From assembly GCA_030077755.1 (NCBI GenBank), contig JAQJZZ010000018.1, forward strand, positions 434,001 through 498,000: 64,000 nucleotides of DNA, read 5' to 3'. This DNA comes from Filosporella fistucella. Lineage: Eukaryota; Ascomycota; Leotiomycetes; Helotiales. Shown here piece by piece: positions 45,099 through 56,890 of the stretch (positions within the stretch are counted from its first letter, which is position 1; each line of letters begins with the position of its first letter). The notes under the pieces are model-generated. The model was not told where the DNA came from. It saw only the letters and a list, made by a program, of their open reading frames with translations, and made no database searches. The position numbers and the translations under genes were made by a program.

Positions 45099-46587
45099 AT
45101 GTGTCGTTTTCTTGTACGTACAGCTCTTCAGGTTGTATATTGTCGTATTGACACTTCAAGGTTTACAAAGGCTCCGATGAGATTCTCCTCTCGAAGCTGA
45201 TATTGGATCCTACACATTCCATTTTGACGCAATCTTTCGATTCACGGCTCCGATTGGATATGAGAAGGCCACACAACGGTCAGTCTGTAAATACCTGCCA
45301 TTTATCTATTACTAACGTGTTTAAGGTGATGGTTTCGGTATTGGATACTACACAGATCAAAAACTTGGCCCTGAACCTTGCATATTCACATCGACAACAC
45401 CAGCCTGGAATTGCGTCAACCTCCAACGAATTGCATCTAAGACTGCCTCCCATTTGATTTTCGCCCACGTTCGTGCCACAACCGAAGGCTCTCTCAGCGA
45501 TGATAATTGCCATCCTTTTTGCCATGGAAGTTTGATGTGGATGCATAATGGTGGTCTAGGAGGGTGGAAGCATATTAAAAGAAGACTTGGTCAACGAGTT
45601 GCAGACAAATGGTATCTGGGCGTACAAGGAGGGACTGACAGTGAATGGGCATTTGCCCTCTATCTCGATACCCTCGAGAGGATGGGTCACAATCCAAGTG
45701 CACCTCCTGCGGCAGGATTTGGTCCAGCTATCTTGCGTCAAGCTATGCTGAAAACGATCAAACAAATCAACGATTTTATTGCTGAGATACCGCAAAGTGT
45801 GGTGGAGAGCGAGAATGTTGACACCCGAAGTTTGCTCAACTTTGCAGTCACGGATGGACATAGTGTTATTTGTACTCGATATGTTAGTAGCCGTACCGAT
45901 GAGGCTGCAAGCTTGTATTACTCCTCAGGAACTACTTGGGAGGACAAAAGCAGAAAGGGAGAGTACCAAATGGATCGTCGAGACAAAGGAGCAGACATTG
46001 TACTAGTTGCCAGTGAACCTTTGACATTTGAAAGAGGTACGAATCATCAATTTGACTTTAACTTTTACTAACATCAAACAGAGAGTTGGGTGACCGTCCC
46101 TACCAACTCCACGCTCACAATACACAAACAAACCGTCATGGTCCACCCAATTATTGATGAATACTACAACTACAATCCATATCACTCTCGATCATCCAAG
46201 TTTGTCCAGGACAAAGGACTTGTTACCAACGAGAAAGGTATCAATGGAACTCCAGCAGCTACTCTTCCTGGGACCCCAAATGGTAAAAAGTCAGCCCTAC
46301 ACGAGACTATAGCAAGCTCCCTTTTACCAGCTATGCATGCTCGATCTGCTTCGCCAGCACTCTCCCCTGCGAACGAATCTATTCCTCGAATATCATCACC
46401 TCTCGCCGAGTTCAACAATCTTTCTCTATCTCAGAGCATTTCCGGAAAGTCACAAGAACTTGGCAATACGAAGAAGAAAAGGAAATCTCTATCCATGCCG
46501 GAGCCTGCACAGCAGATACCCGACTCGCCACCAGCACGATCGTTTGGTGATCCGCTGAAAATTCGGCAGTACTTTCCTGAACTTTAG
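45099..46587 (+). CDS. DUG3: DUG3-like class II glutamine amidotransferase (glutathione degradation)
   Basis: Amidotransferase subunit of the DUG complex, which degrades glutathione in the cytosol together with Dug2. Exons 45099-45113, 45161-45278, 45326-46036 and 46082-46587 in consistent phases give 449 residues. The first exon is only 15 nt (MCRFL) and puts the nucleophile Cys at position 2 after Met removal, as required for Ntn-type amidotransferases. Joins restore MCRFLVYKGSDEILLSKLIL and RRPHNGDGFGIGYYTD. Conserved stretches include TQSFDSRLRLD, IFAHVRATTEGSLSDDNCHP, LMWMHNGGLGGW and QGGTDSEWAFALYLD. Intron 2 has a perfect TACTAAC branch at 45309-45315. The last about 120 residues are a Ser/Pro-rich extension (RSASPALSPANES) longer than the catalytic domain needs and probably regulatory. 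Confidence 0.93.
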
Positions 46588-47042
46588 TTGGCTTTATTGG
46601 GTCTGGCGTTCGGGTTTGCAATGACAGCTGAAAATGGTGTTCTGCTTCCTTGAAAATTGTTGATGTTAGCGTGTAGCGATTGCCAATTGAGCGTCAAATT
46701 ATGAGCGGCATCAAAGTTTATGTCATGGCATTCAAATATTACATTCTTGCAGCCAAATTACGAGATCACTTGTTTGTTGTCCTCATTCTTTCCCTTATAG
46801 GCTGGTAGTAGCGGTCCTTTCGTCTTTTTACTGTTCACTATTTCGAGCACGCAGATCAGGTCTTAAACTTCTGTTTTTATTACTTTATTTATATTACTAT
46901 GCACCTCATAGTTCAGTTTCCATATCCAACATGAAAAATTCTCCAATATCGGCCCGTACTCACCATACAACGAGCTCGTCCAACATGAGTCGCTGAACCT
47001 CAGCGACTGCCTTGTCCACTTCTAAACGTTGCTGTACCACGA
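46588..47042. other. convergent 3' spacer
   Basis: 3' flanks of DUG3 (plus) and the next minus-strand gene. No supported gene. Confidence 0.55.
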
Positions 47043-48027
47043 CTAGCCAATTCGGGCTAATAAGTGACCCGGGGCGTACAGCCGTTCCCGATCCGACCAC
47101 CAGGTCTCCCAGACACTTGCCCAGAGACCCTGGAAAGACGTCAAGTCGTCTCCTTCCGCAATTAAACCCACCCTGTGGGCCACCCATCGTTTAAAAGGGC
47201 CTGTAACTCCAGGCTCAGGATCTCGGAAGTAATACTGGGCGTATCGAATATCGTATATGTTCTGTATCAATTTTGTCATAAATGTCCGCGTATTTTGGAT
47301 GGAAGCGAGGGCTCGATAGGTAGTCTTCGTAGCCCCTCACATCCTCTCGGAAACGTTCTACCACCTCTATACCAAAATACCGGGGGTCTTCAAAAAGTTC
47401 CGCTTGGTATCTATGTTGTTCGACCCACTCCTTGAAGCCTAACGGTATTGAAGTCTCGCTCTCGCCGGCTGGCCTTTGGGTCTGAGGGCGGGGGATCTGA
47501 GGGATGGTTGATGGGGCAGAAGACTCACCTGTTGTTGCAGATCTGTTTCTTGATAATGTTGCGGCTGAGGTTGTAATGGTGTTCTCGGGGAGTGGAACAT
47601 ATGGTATAAATACCGCAGGTGAAGAAAAGTCTGTTGTTACTGGCGCTCTTCTTGAGGGCGCAACAATCGCTCTACCATGTGTGCTCTCAGTGTAGGGAAT
47701 CGACAGGATACTGTCGAATGAGACAGGCTCATCTGTCTTTGTGGTCGTGTTCTCAGTTGGGGGAACCCAAGGGATGAACTCCAATGAAGGATCCTCAGCC
47801 ATTCTCTCTGCCGTTCTTGCAGTCGTATTCCTGCAGGATGATGGCGCAGGTCTTGCAGACGCGCTCCTGGCGCGTGGTCCAACTGCTCGTACCCTGATGT
47901 TCCTCGCGGGCTTCGCTATTGGAGCCATCCCAGCCATACAGTCTCTACACATTGAGACTGGTTGAATCATTGACCTAGTGCGGATGTATTCCTCACTACA
48001 GATGATGCAAAAACTTACTTTTCCCAT
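47043..48027 (-). CDS. hypothetical Cys-motif protein with alternative 3' end
   Basis: From ATG 48027 the frame encodes MGKVSFCIICSEEYIRTRSM and PVSMCRDCMAG, a C-x2-C ... C-x2-C zinc-like motif at residues 7-31, then a long Pro/Thr/Ser-rich linker with repeated F-I-P-W/Y-V-P motifs (FIPWVPPTENTTTKTDEP; FIPYVPLPENTITTSA), then a globular C-terminus (FKEWVEQHRYQAELFEDPRY). This frame stops at 47215 (270 residues). A second protein-like frame follows to 47043 (PFKRWVAHRVGLIAEGDDLT; VWETWWSDRERLYAPGHLLA). A GTGAGG after FRED and a CCCAG before YYFRDPEPG would join the two in phase 0, removing about 105 nt. Either alternative splicing or a frameshift explains this. Family not recognised; the gene resembles in style the tandem pair that follows. 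Confidence 0.6.
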
Positions 48028-48677
48028 GTTGACGATTTGGTTCTTTCTTCTCGTTCTGCTTGTGGAGGATTGGCTAGTCAGGATGATGATTTTTGACTGA
48101 GATGCTGAGTATGCTGGAGAATGGAGAGGCAATTTTTCACGAGCCTCGAGATCAATTATAGGACACAATGGTACTGTGTTATTTTCTTTCAGTTGTATGT
48201 ACACTTCTCTCGAGAAACAAAAAATACAATGCCCATGCAATCGCACAAGGCCAAGTACCTCTGACAAGGAAGTCTTTGTGTTGAGGACAATTAGAGGATG
48301 TCTCACGTGACATAGCTTCTGTGGCAAAGACGTCTCTTGCTTTCTCATCTAAAATATACCAGTGATGAAGTGAAGAATTTATTCATTGTAGTACATTCAT
48401 ATTACCTGAATGAACAGTAGGAAAATTTTCGTTGCATAGCGAGAAATGGAGGCTCTGGCCGTGGGTATGGAAGGGTGGGAATGAAATGGCAGGTGCTACA
48501 GGACATGGACGGATGGTCCCTTCTACACCCGCATATTTGGGGACTTAAAGACCAGACCGCAACTCTACTCACCTCCCTATTCGTTGCAATCAATTGCTGA
48601 AAAGGCGTCTTCTCCGAACCCATTCCCCACTAACTAACAATCTAACGAGGTCCACTCCAGCATTCACAACACCGAAT
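48028..48677. other. divergent spacer
   Basis: 650 bp between the starts of the minus-strand Cys-motif gene and the plus-strand tandem gene 1. The minus frame stays open to 48348 but only by ignoring the ATG with the Cys motif. No other gene seen. Confidence 0.5.
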
Positions 48678-50292
48678 ATGTGTATCATCCACGTTCAACA
48701 CTACAAACACCCAGCATGTATGCACAAAGGTAAATACTAAACATCAGTCATGTAGACTTGAAACATTGACAAAAGTAGTTCTCTCTCGTACCGCTTGTCA
48801 AATCGATAATCCCCTCGTCTGCTCCCGGCCAGGCACAGTACACACCTACAAATCATGGGGCACAAAATACAAATGTCCCTCCTGCGTTCTCCGTGAAGGT
48901 CGAATCGTTATGCGAAGGGATAAAAGGGGTCAGTATCAGAGACTTATCAATCATCTAATACAAGTGCAAGACGCCAGGTTGGAAGGTGGTGATACTGCAG
49001 TCAACAGATTGAGAGATACAGCATACCTAGCTTTCGATCTCGAAATAGGTCTTGATAGCGTCGGAATAGGTGGAGATATCGGTATTGAAATGCTGGAAGA
49101 TGAGGGAGGAAATGAGGTGTTGAGGAAGATGAATCAGAGGATCGATAGAGCATTGGAGGAGGAGGAGAGGAGAACTAGAGATGACGATGAGTGGATGCTT
49201 AAGGCGATGTGGTACAGGAAGGATACCGATGATGGGCCGAAGGAGCAACGTGTTGCTGGGAGTGTTGATCCAAGGAATCTGGCTCCTCGTGAAGGCGAAT
49301 TGTCTTATAGTGAGAAATTTGAACAGTGTCTCACTTGGTTGATGAGGAGAACGGCTAAGCATGAGAAGGAACGACAAGAAGGCTCAACATCATCCTCTGG
49401 TATGTCTTCCGGCTCGGGTTCTCGTACACAACCCGATGAGAGGAGCATGCGAGACGAGGATTCTCCTGGCGTTCTACCGGATGATTCGATTTCAATGGCC
49501 GGAGACCCTGACAGAACAATTAGCGCTTCGAGTGTCGATAGCTCCTCTTCACATTCTGGCGCTGGTAAAGGCAAAGAAGTTGACAATGGGGAGTATTCTG
49601 ATGCCTACTCAGCAGTGGAACGGCAGATTATAAATGAAGCACTAGCTCATGGTAGGCATCGGTCGAATACCTTTGTTTGAATCACTGGCTTTATTCCTTT
49701 AGATCAACTTTGGAAATACATTGGCTAATTTTTCACATAGAAGCCAGAGCGGCCCTTTCCAAAGATGGTGATACGGACGAGCAAGGCGATACAATTATGA
49801 AGTCCCCAAAACTTCCAAGATCAGCCAGTCCAAGCCGCGTAGCTGACCCACCCGCGAAAAGAATCACTCTTACTTTCAAGTTATCACCTAAAAAGAAGGA
49901 AGAGGAGGAAGAACAAGAGGAGCACCAAATAAGAGAGGGCGAGAATCGACAAGGCGAAAGTATTGCAGAGAGCAGCAAAGCTAGAGAGCAAAATATGTTA
50001 GCAACGACCGAGGAGGAGGAGGAGGAGGAGTTTTTCTTGTCTCCACATAGGCCCACAGTATGGAAGACACTGCCTTCAACTCATCAGCTAATAGATCGAT
50101 CCACTCCAAGACCAGACGATTTTGAAGATGACGAAGAAGTAAGTTGCCATTTGTATATGCAAGATATCTCACGACTAACGCTCGAATCAGGTTATCGATG
50201 AAATCGTTTCAAACTATCAGGACAATTGGGGTGACAAAGTCGAAGTAAACTTGAGGAAACAAAGAGAGAGACAGCGTCAACAATCACAATAA
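48678..50292 (+). CDS. unknown protein, tandem gene 1 (C/H motif, acidic tail)
   Basis: Exons 48678-48729, 48779-49651, 49741-50138 and 50191-50292, all phases agreeing, give 474 residues. The first exon is 52 nt and starts MCIIHVQHYKHPACMHK; joined it reads CMHKVLSRTACQIDNPLVC, followed by KYKCPSCVLREG. The same spacing of Cys and His is found in tandem gene 2 (CKHKILARLYCEIENPDLC). The middle is charged and helical (EGGNEVLRKMNQRIDRALEE), followed by Ser/Asp/Glu-rich low complexity, Lys/Glu tracts and a final exon with NYQDNWGDKVEVNLRKQRER. No signal peptide. Intron 3 has a clear branch site (GACTAACG). I do not recognise the family; a small metal-binding N-terminal module with a long disordered body is my reading. 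Confidence 0.7.
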
Positions 50293-50558
50293 TCCTATTG
50301 TAAGACGAGTTCGAAGTTAGTTTCGTGTTTTAAAATGGAGTGAATTGGGGCGCTAGTCTGAAAAGGTAATTCGTAGTAGAGATAGCATCAATACCTATCT
50401 TTAAGAACCCCAATCTGGCAATTCTGATATCGATAACTATCTTCGACATCAAAACTTTTGTCTTACTTCAATCTAGTGCATCAAAGTCTTCCATTCCAAT
50501 CATTCATCGATCTGACAGATAGTATCTGAGCTGTGCGCAAGGGGATAAGAGCGTAAAG

Positions 50559-51613
50559 ATGTGTCAAACAGTTTGTTGGGTTTGTGAGTTGACATCCTTC
50601 TCTTTTATGAGTTCTTTACGCGTCTTGGGTGTCATTTTTGGGTTGATATTGGAGTTTTGTGGTGGTTTTTGTCTTCTTCTTTTGTCGGTCTGCAATTGTG
50701 CTGCGGTGGTTTCGATCCCCTCCTATCCTTACCACAACATCATCCGTCGTCTTATACGTTACCTCCCTCCCTCTCTCACTCTCCCTTCCTATTTATTCTG
50801 TCTCTCTCTTCCCTTCTCCTCCTACCCTTCTCCTCCCCTATCTTAACCTGACTAACACGCAAACAGACGACTGCAAACACAAAATCCTTGCCCGTCTCTA
50901 CTGCGAGATCGAGAACCCGGATCTGTGCGATGATTTCAGGTGTAAAGCTATTGTCTGCCATTATGATTGCGCGGCTTGTATTGAGAGGTTGAGTTTTGAG
51001 AGGTTGAGTTTTGAGAATGAGAGACTGGAGAGTGAGAATAGGGGGAGGGGGTGAGTTTATTTTTATTATTTTTCTGGTTGGGGTTTTGGAAGGGAAAGGG
51101 GTAGGGGAGGTGAGAGGGAGAAATGGTGAGGGAGAGTCTGTTGGAAATGGTGAAGTGGTAATAGAAAGGGAGAAACAGAAGCAGGGATTTAGAAGAGAAA
51201 GGAAGCAGAGAAAGTTAACACATCAACTCAACAGAACAACCTACGTCGAACAATGGCGCACCGCTGTCTCCACCCACTCTCAATCAGAACAAAAACAAGA
51301 ACAAGAACAAGAACAATATCCCGCATCACCGCTCGAAACCTCTCAATACCAAAATCATACTGAGCAGTATGTAGACTACAGTACTTCTTTCTATCAACCC
51401 GACGACGACGAAAATATGCAAGGATCGAGTAGTAGTGTGGAATATGAAGAGAGATATAACATTGAGCGAGATGATGTGGATATGGCTGAGTATGAGAGAA
51501 ACGGAGGAGAAGAGGGAGAGGGTTTTGATGGAGGGGGTGTAGAAGAGGGGGGATATGTGGTGGAAGATGAGGAGGGAGAGATTTGGGTTGATGCTATGGA
51601 TGTTGAGGAATGA
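50559..51613 (+). CDS. unknown protein, tandem gene 2 (C/H motif)
   Basis: Exons 50559-50583, 50867-51050 and 51235-51613 (phases 1 and 2) give 195 residues. As in tandem gene 1 a tiny first exon carries the MC start (MCQTVCWV) and the second exon completes the motif: YDCKHKILARLYCEIENPDL, C, DDFRCKAIVCHYDCAACIER. The third exon encodes Gln/Glu repeats (EQKQEQEQEQ) and a strongly acidic Gly-rich tail (EDEEGEIWVDAMDVEE). The first intron is long for this window (283 nt) and pyrimidine-rich. The gene lies only 266 bp after tandem gene 1, same strand, and I take the two as old duplicates sharing an N-terminal domain. Function unknown. Confidence 0.65.
51294..51316 (+). repeat. in-frame CAAGAA microsatellite
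   Basis: Short run of CAAGAA units coding for alternating Gln and Glu in exon 3 of tandem gene 2. Confidence 0.6.
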
Positions 51614-54600
51614 GCGTCCTGGATACCTGAGAATGAATAGAGAGGGGATTGGAGGGAAGAAAAAGACTGGAAATTATAGTGTCGGTTATTGTTTAAGCAA
51701 GGGAAAAGGGGGTGAGTTTGTGAGTGTTATGAGAACAACATGAAGATGATTGATGAAAAAGGGAAAGAAAGTCTAGGTAGCAGACGAATCGTAATTCCTC
51801 ATTCTTTTCACCCAGAAGTATAATTGATGAAGATACTGCCTTTTAATGTGTGGTAAAGTGAAGGCGCAGTGATGACGCAGTGACGTTGCTGAAAACGACC
51901 CTAGGGACAGAAAAGCATGACGATGAGAACATAAAAGCTTGAACCCTGATATTTCTGTAAACTAACAGAGAACGGCGATGGGATACATCCGCTTCAATTG
52001 GTAGATCTTGTAAAATCAGACTCGTTTGAGATGAGCGAGATGAGATGAGAAATGGATAGTAGATATGGGAATAGCAGGGAAAGCACAAGAAGAGATGAAG
52101 GTAATATGCATATATAAGGAGGAGTATATAGGGTAGGAAAGATGGGTAGAGATAGCATGGATCTAGCAACTTCCCGAGCTGCGACTGCAGAGAAGGGTTT
52201 CGAATTTGAGAATGATGTATAACTTTAATATCATAATCAGTCTCCCTTCCACTTCGTGACTCTACTCGCTCGAGACCAAGTCTTAAAGTTGGAGGGACGG
52301 GAAATGATTAGCCATAGGTAAAGGGGTAAACGACATAGAGTATGTATATGTATTGGTTCCGATTAGAAAGTGACGATAGCGTAGGTGTATTAATCGATGG
52401 ATTGGACTCTCAGGTTCCCAAGACTACCAGTAGCCTTAGCCCTTTCGCAAACGATCGTTCAGGCTTGGACTGGAACGCAACACAATGACTTATGGAGACG
52501 CGGGATCAAGATTGAGAACGTAACAAATGTCTAGTAACGCTTGGACTTTTCTTAGTTATGTTGAATCCTACGACTTTATAGGCTCAAATTTTTCCTAAGA
52601 AAAATTCACAGAATAGAAATCGACAATTTGTATTACCTGTGTCAATAAAATAGATGGTTAAGATATAGTACTATCTTCTGTCAATCATTGTTATAATTTA
52701 CAAGTAGCGACTATGAACAAGAAAGCTCGATCTTCTCTGTCCCCTACTTGGACCTCAAGCGCTATTGAAATAGAAAGAGCCGCTTTGTAGAATCGGAACC
52801 GATTTGATTATGAATTACATAGTAGAGGATTGGAATTGGTATGACGACTTTGGAAATATCTATACTTTCCCTTCGATAATTGGCAAGAAAATAACAAAGT
52901 ACAATAGGGTTCCAAATCTTGAAGTTTTGATCGAACTGTTACTAGATATTCATCATATCGGAGATATATAACACTAGATCGGTCGGTGACGCCTAAGTGA
53001 TATAGAATATAGGAGTGCAAAAAATTGGAATGAGAGTAAAATTAAGTGATTCCAGAGAGGGCAAAATCAATTCTGTATGATATAATTAGAAAATTCTGGT
53101 GTAAGAACACAAAAAGATCGAGTTGGGTGTAAAAAGAGGGGCGAAAACGATCAATTGGTTGGAATAATTATAAGAATATTAGAATGGTCGACAAGAAACT
53201 GCAGTCGAAATCAAAGGCGCATAAAATGCCAGCTATAGAATGCATATAACCAATACTATAACCTCAATGACCATGAGCTGGAAGTATATTTGTCATGCTT
53301 CGCTAAGATCCAAGAACGTATCCGAGACAGAGGCAAAGAGCTAGGTGGAGCGGCCGCAAAGTACATCTGGTAATTGCCGAAGGAGTATGTGGACGTCGAA
53401 AATGAATTGAGTTCCGAGTACCTGCAGAATTGAACCCTTATGAGAAAAAGAAAGTCCACTTGCAATCAGGAACAGACGATATCGTATGAGGAAAGGCAGA
53501 TAAGTGAACGCCTTGATATGCAATTGCCGATGTCTCGCGGAAAGGGACCTAGTTCATTCCCGAGTAACGAGTAAATCATCGAAGCCATTCCCACCCACAG
53601 CTCCCTCTCTCGTCTCGTTTGTCTGCCCATCAGCATACGGGAAGATCCAACATCGTGACCTTCCATGAAACACATCATGCATTTGTTTCCCCATCCCCAA
53701 CTCTGCCTGAAGGTAAAAAGTCCCGGTTAAGAATCCGGATAAGCATTTTGTCCGTGTCCAAAGCTTAATCAGTTCTCTCTCTCTCGAGCACATCATACTG
53801 TAGGTAGATATCTGTGCTCTACTCCATTGCGCCTCGCGCATCACGGAATCTCTGCCTCTACCTCTCTGTAGTCCAAGCAGCAACCACACTGCCACTGCCT
53901 CAAAACAGAATCCTCGTCGGGTCCCTGGCGAGCCTGCATAGGCGTTAAAGCCTAGAAACATTAGAACCCACATGGCAAATGAAACAAAATCAAAAGAATG
54001 CACCCACCAACCAAGTCCCTCCGGCGCTGGGGAAAACGTCACCGCGTGATGGTGATCAGGCTAAAGGTAACTATCGATAACGATGTCGCCCGTGTCTGTG
54101 TCTGGCCCGAACTATTGGATGGCAGGTCCGCACAGACGCCAAAATGTAACCATGTTTAGGGTATGGTGTGCTGGAGAACGAACACTGTTGGTCACTGTAC
54201 GACTTGGGATTGGGGGCTTGGACCCGCCAACAGGAACCAGAAAAGGTGAGGAAAATCCAAAAATCACCCGCTCGGATCGCTTACCCCCGCTAATCTGCAT
54301 CCGCATCTGCGTTGAGCATCACTGCACATCACCACTTCCTCTTTCCGAGGGCTTCTCAGGCTTCAAACATGTTTACTTCATACATCTTGGTCTGAGCGGA
54401 CGGCACACTTATTCTTCCGCCGTTAAGTAGCCTCCATTCAAAACTACACACAGACCATCAGTTCCCTTCAAACCCCGCATACTTTCTGCTCTCCCCAGCT
54501 CCATCAAGCTGATGAAGCCGATGAATGAAGGAGAGCTATTCGAGCCGATGTCCTCACCTAGTCTGCACAAACGGTTCGTGGACTAGAATCTCTGCGTGGA

Positions 54601-55019
54601 ACTGAGCACTCGATAAGCGTGAAGGCGGGCCGGAAGAGATCAAAGCTGGAATAGAACACTATCACTGGCTTCTGTACCGGCGTGGAGATTGGCGTGATAG
54701 AGTCTTCTAGGCATGATTTTCATAAGGTTGAATTGTGATTGTGCACACGAGAACAGAGCGGGACAGAGTTCAGCTCGTTTCTAGAGGACTGGGCCGGTCT
54801 GCATGCTTATTGCAGAAAGGATCAAAGCCATCGTGTAAAATGTTTGAGATGGGGATGATGGGCTAGAGGACGGTAGTTAGTTCCCTGTCTAATACCGAGA
54901 GATGTTAGATTCATCAGTTTAAAGTTCTGAGTTCCCCCTTTCACATTTGTTTTTCATTCTGATACTGCTTCAAGCTTGTTTCTATTGTCAAACCCGCCAA
55001 AGGAAATACAGATATCAAT
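51614..55019. other. 3.4-kb gene-free region upstream of the RGS gene
   Basis: I find no supported gene. A 162-codon frame on the minus strand (54042-53554) has an odd composition, no motif and no splice partner. The stretch next to the RGS gene (about 54400-55019) may include a long 5' leader. It is the longest gene-free gap in the window. Confidence 0.5.
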
Positions 55020-56453
55020 ATGCCGTTCGAGTATCCTGATTGGGCTAGGTGGTATAAGAAACCTTCCTATGTCGATGTCAGTCAATTCGCCAAAGAACTT
55101 AGTGATAAGGCTGGAACGGTTTCTAACCCTACATCTCCGAGAGCGAGTGTAGAGGTTCAGAGGAAAAGAGCGAGTTGTGATATCCCCTCCAAGCTGGCAC
55201 TTGAGAGGATTCTCAAGAATCGAACATGTATGTCTGTCGGATGATGTATGTAATACATGCTCACACACAACAGGCAGTCCTATGTCCCTATACGATTTTT
55301 ATATGTACCTAAAATACATTGAACATTCCTCCGAAAACCTTGAATTCTACATCTGGTATGTCACTTCCTCCACACCCAACACACCACCTAACATTCAATC
55401 CCAGGTTCAAAAACTTCGAAGCAGGCCGCTTAACAGCCTTCCCGGAACCCCCTCGAGAACTCACCCCAATCGACAACGACTCAATAACCTCTTCGGAAAT
55501 ATCTCTCGCAAAACCGGGGAACGATGAGAAATTCCAAGAAATAAGTATAAAAGAAGCAGAGGAACAGTCAAAAATGGAAGATTGTACGTTTCCCCCTCAC
55601 CCGTTAAGCCCTCTTCCTCATCTAATGACTCCAAGCCGAAATCTTCGCCCGAATAGCCTCCTTCGCCTCTCCAGGCTGCGGCACAAACGCCTGCGGTCGA
55701 GGCTCTTCCCCCCTCTACTCGCGCCCCTTCAGCCTCGTAGAAAAGCTGCGCTCCGAGGAAGCGACCAAAACCTCTCTCGAGCTCCTCGACGCTCGGCGGT
55801 CTGAACTAGAAACCATCAAGACGCTTTTCCTCCTCCCCGGTTCCGCAAAAGAACTTAATATCCCCGCTCCCATGCGCCGAAAAGCTCTCGACGCCATCGC
55901 AAACTCGACTGATGCGAAACATCTACAACCTGTTGCAGAACACTGTTACCTCTTACTAAAATCATGTTCGCATCGTAATTTCGTGCGCTTGGGGGTTTCA
56001 AACGGAACGTTCGAAACGATATGTATGGCTACTTCTCTCGGCATCGTCTTAACGCTCACCGGCTTCCTAACCATGCTCCTCCTCGCCTTCTCTTCCCCTT
56101 CAATCCACCACTCCTCTCGCTGGCGCGGTCTAGGAGTCTGGCCTATGTGGGCACTAGGCATAGGGCTGATCCTCTCCGGACTACGCGGCTCGTGTTTTTT
56201 CCTGCTCTTATTCTCGCGCAGGCAGCCTTTACCATGGGAATCTTTCGACGATACGCCTGTGGCTGCGAATCGATCCAGATTAATGCGGTTTTTCAGTAAA
56301 TTGATGATTTTCGATAGGAAATTAAAGGTTAAAGATGATAATTTAAGGAGGTTGCAGAGGAAGGTTGTGGTGCAGAGTTTGATTGGGGGAATGGGGTTTG
56401 CGACTGTGATGGTGATTGTGTTTTTGTGTTTGCCTATTTGGGAGGGGGTGTAG
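55020..56453 (+). CDS. RGS-domain protein with C-terminal membrane segments (RgsD/Rax1-like)
   Basis: Regulator of G-protein signalling with membrane anchor. Exons 55020-55227, 55274-55355, 55405-55583 and 55636-56453 in matching phases give 428 residues. The RGS core starts at about residue 60: LERILKNRTCSPMSLYDFYM (joined across intron 1), YLKYIEHSSENLEFYIWFKN (joined across intron 2), and ends with HCYLLLKSCSHRNFVRLGVS. A longer loop than usual, rich in Ser and Glu, splits the domain (residues about 105-250). Membrane segments follow: ICMATSLGIVLTLTGFLTML, VWPMWALGIGLILSGLRGSC and, after a charged helix, GGMGFATVMVIVFLCLPIWE. RGS followed by three membrane helices fits the Rax1/RgsD group of fungi, which act in polarity and G-alpha signalling; exact subgroup is inference. 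Confidence 0.85.
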
Positions 56454-56890
56454 CATATACACTTATCCATACACTCTTTATGTAAATTTCTTTGATTTTG
56501 ATGTCACCTACCTACCTATCTGCTGGGACTCTAAGTAGGATTGTAGATATTTTGATGGATTTACAATCTTTTTATGATGATATGAAAGTTGTGCTGAAAT
56601 TTGAAAGGGTGTGAGATTCGATTGTGAACACGAAATTCCTCACGAAAACTAATAGCTGAGTTGCACTCTACCGGCTTTCCTCCCAAGTACGCGGCAGTAT
56701 ACCACCCTTCCCCTCATTTTCCAAATTTCGAATTCGTTATTCTCAATAGAGATGCTTCCAAAATCTTACATCAAATAACATACCCCGTCAATGACCAAGC
56801 CTGCTTTGAATATAAATTCTACTCTAACCTTCAAAGCTTTACTTCCCTTACTCTTCACACAAAATTACCCACCTAAACCGTCTCCAATCC
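56454..56890. other. convergent 3' spacer
   Basis: 3' flanks of the RGS gene and of the broken WSC gene. No gene seen. Confidence 0.55.

Noticed and set aside
53554..54042. 162-codon minus-strand frame in the gene-free region
   Set aside because: No domain, odd composition, no splice partners; likely chance.
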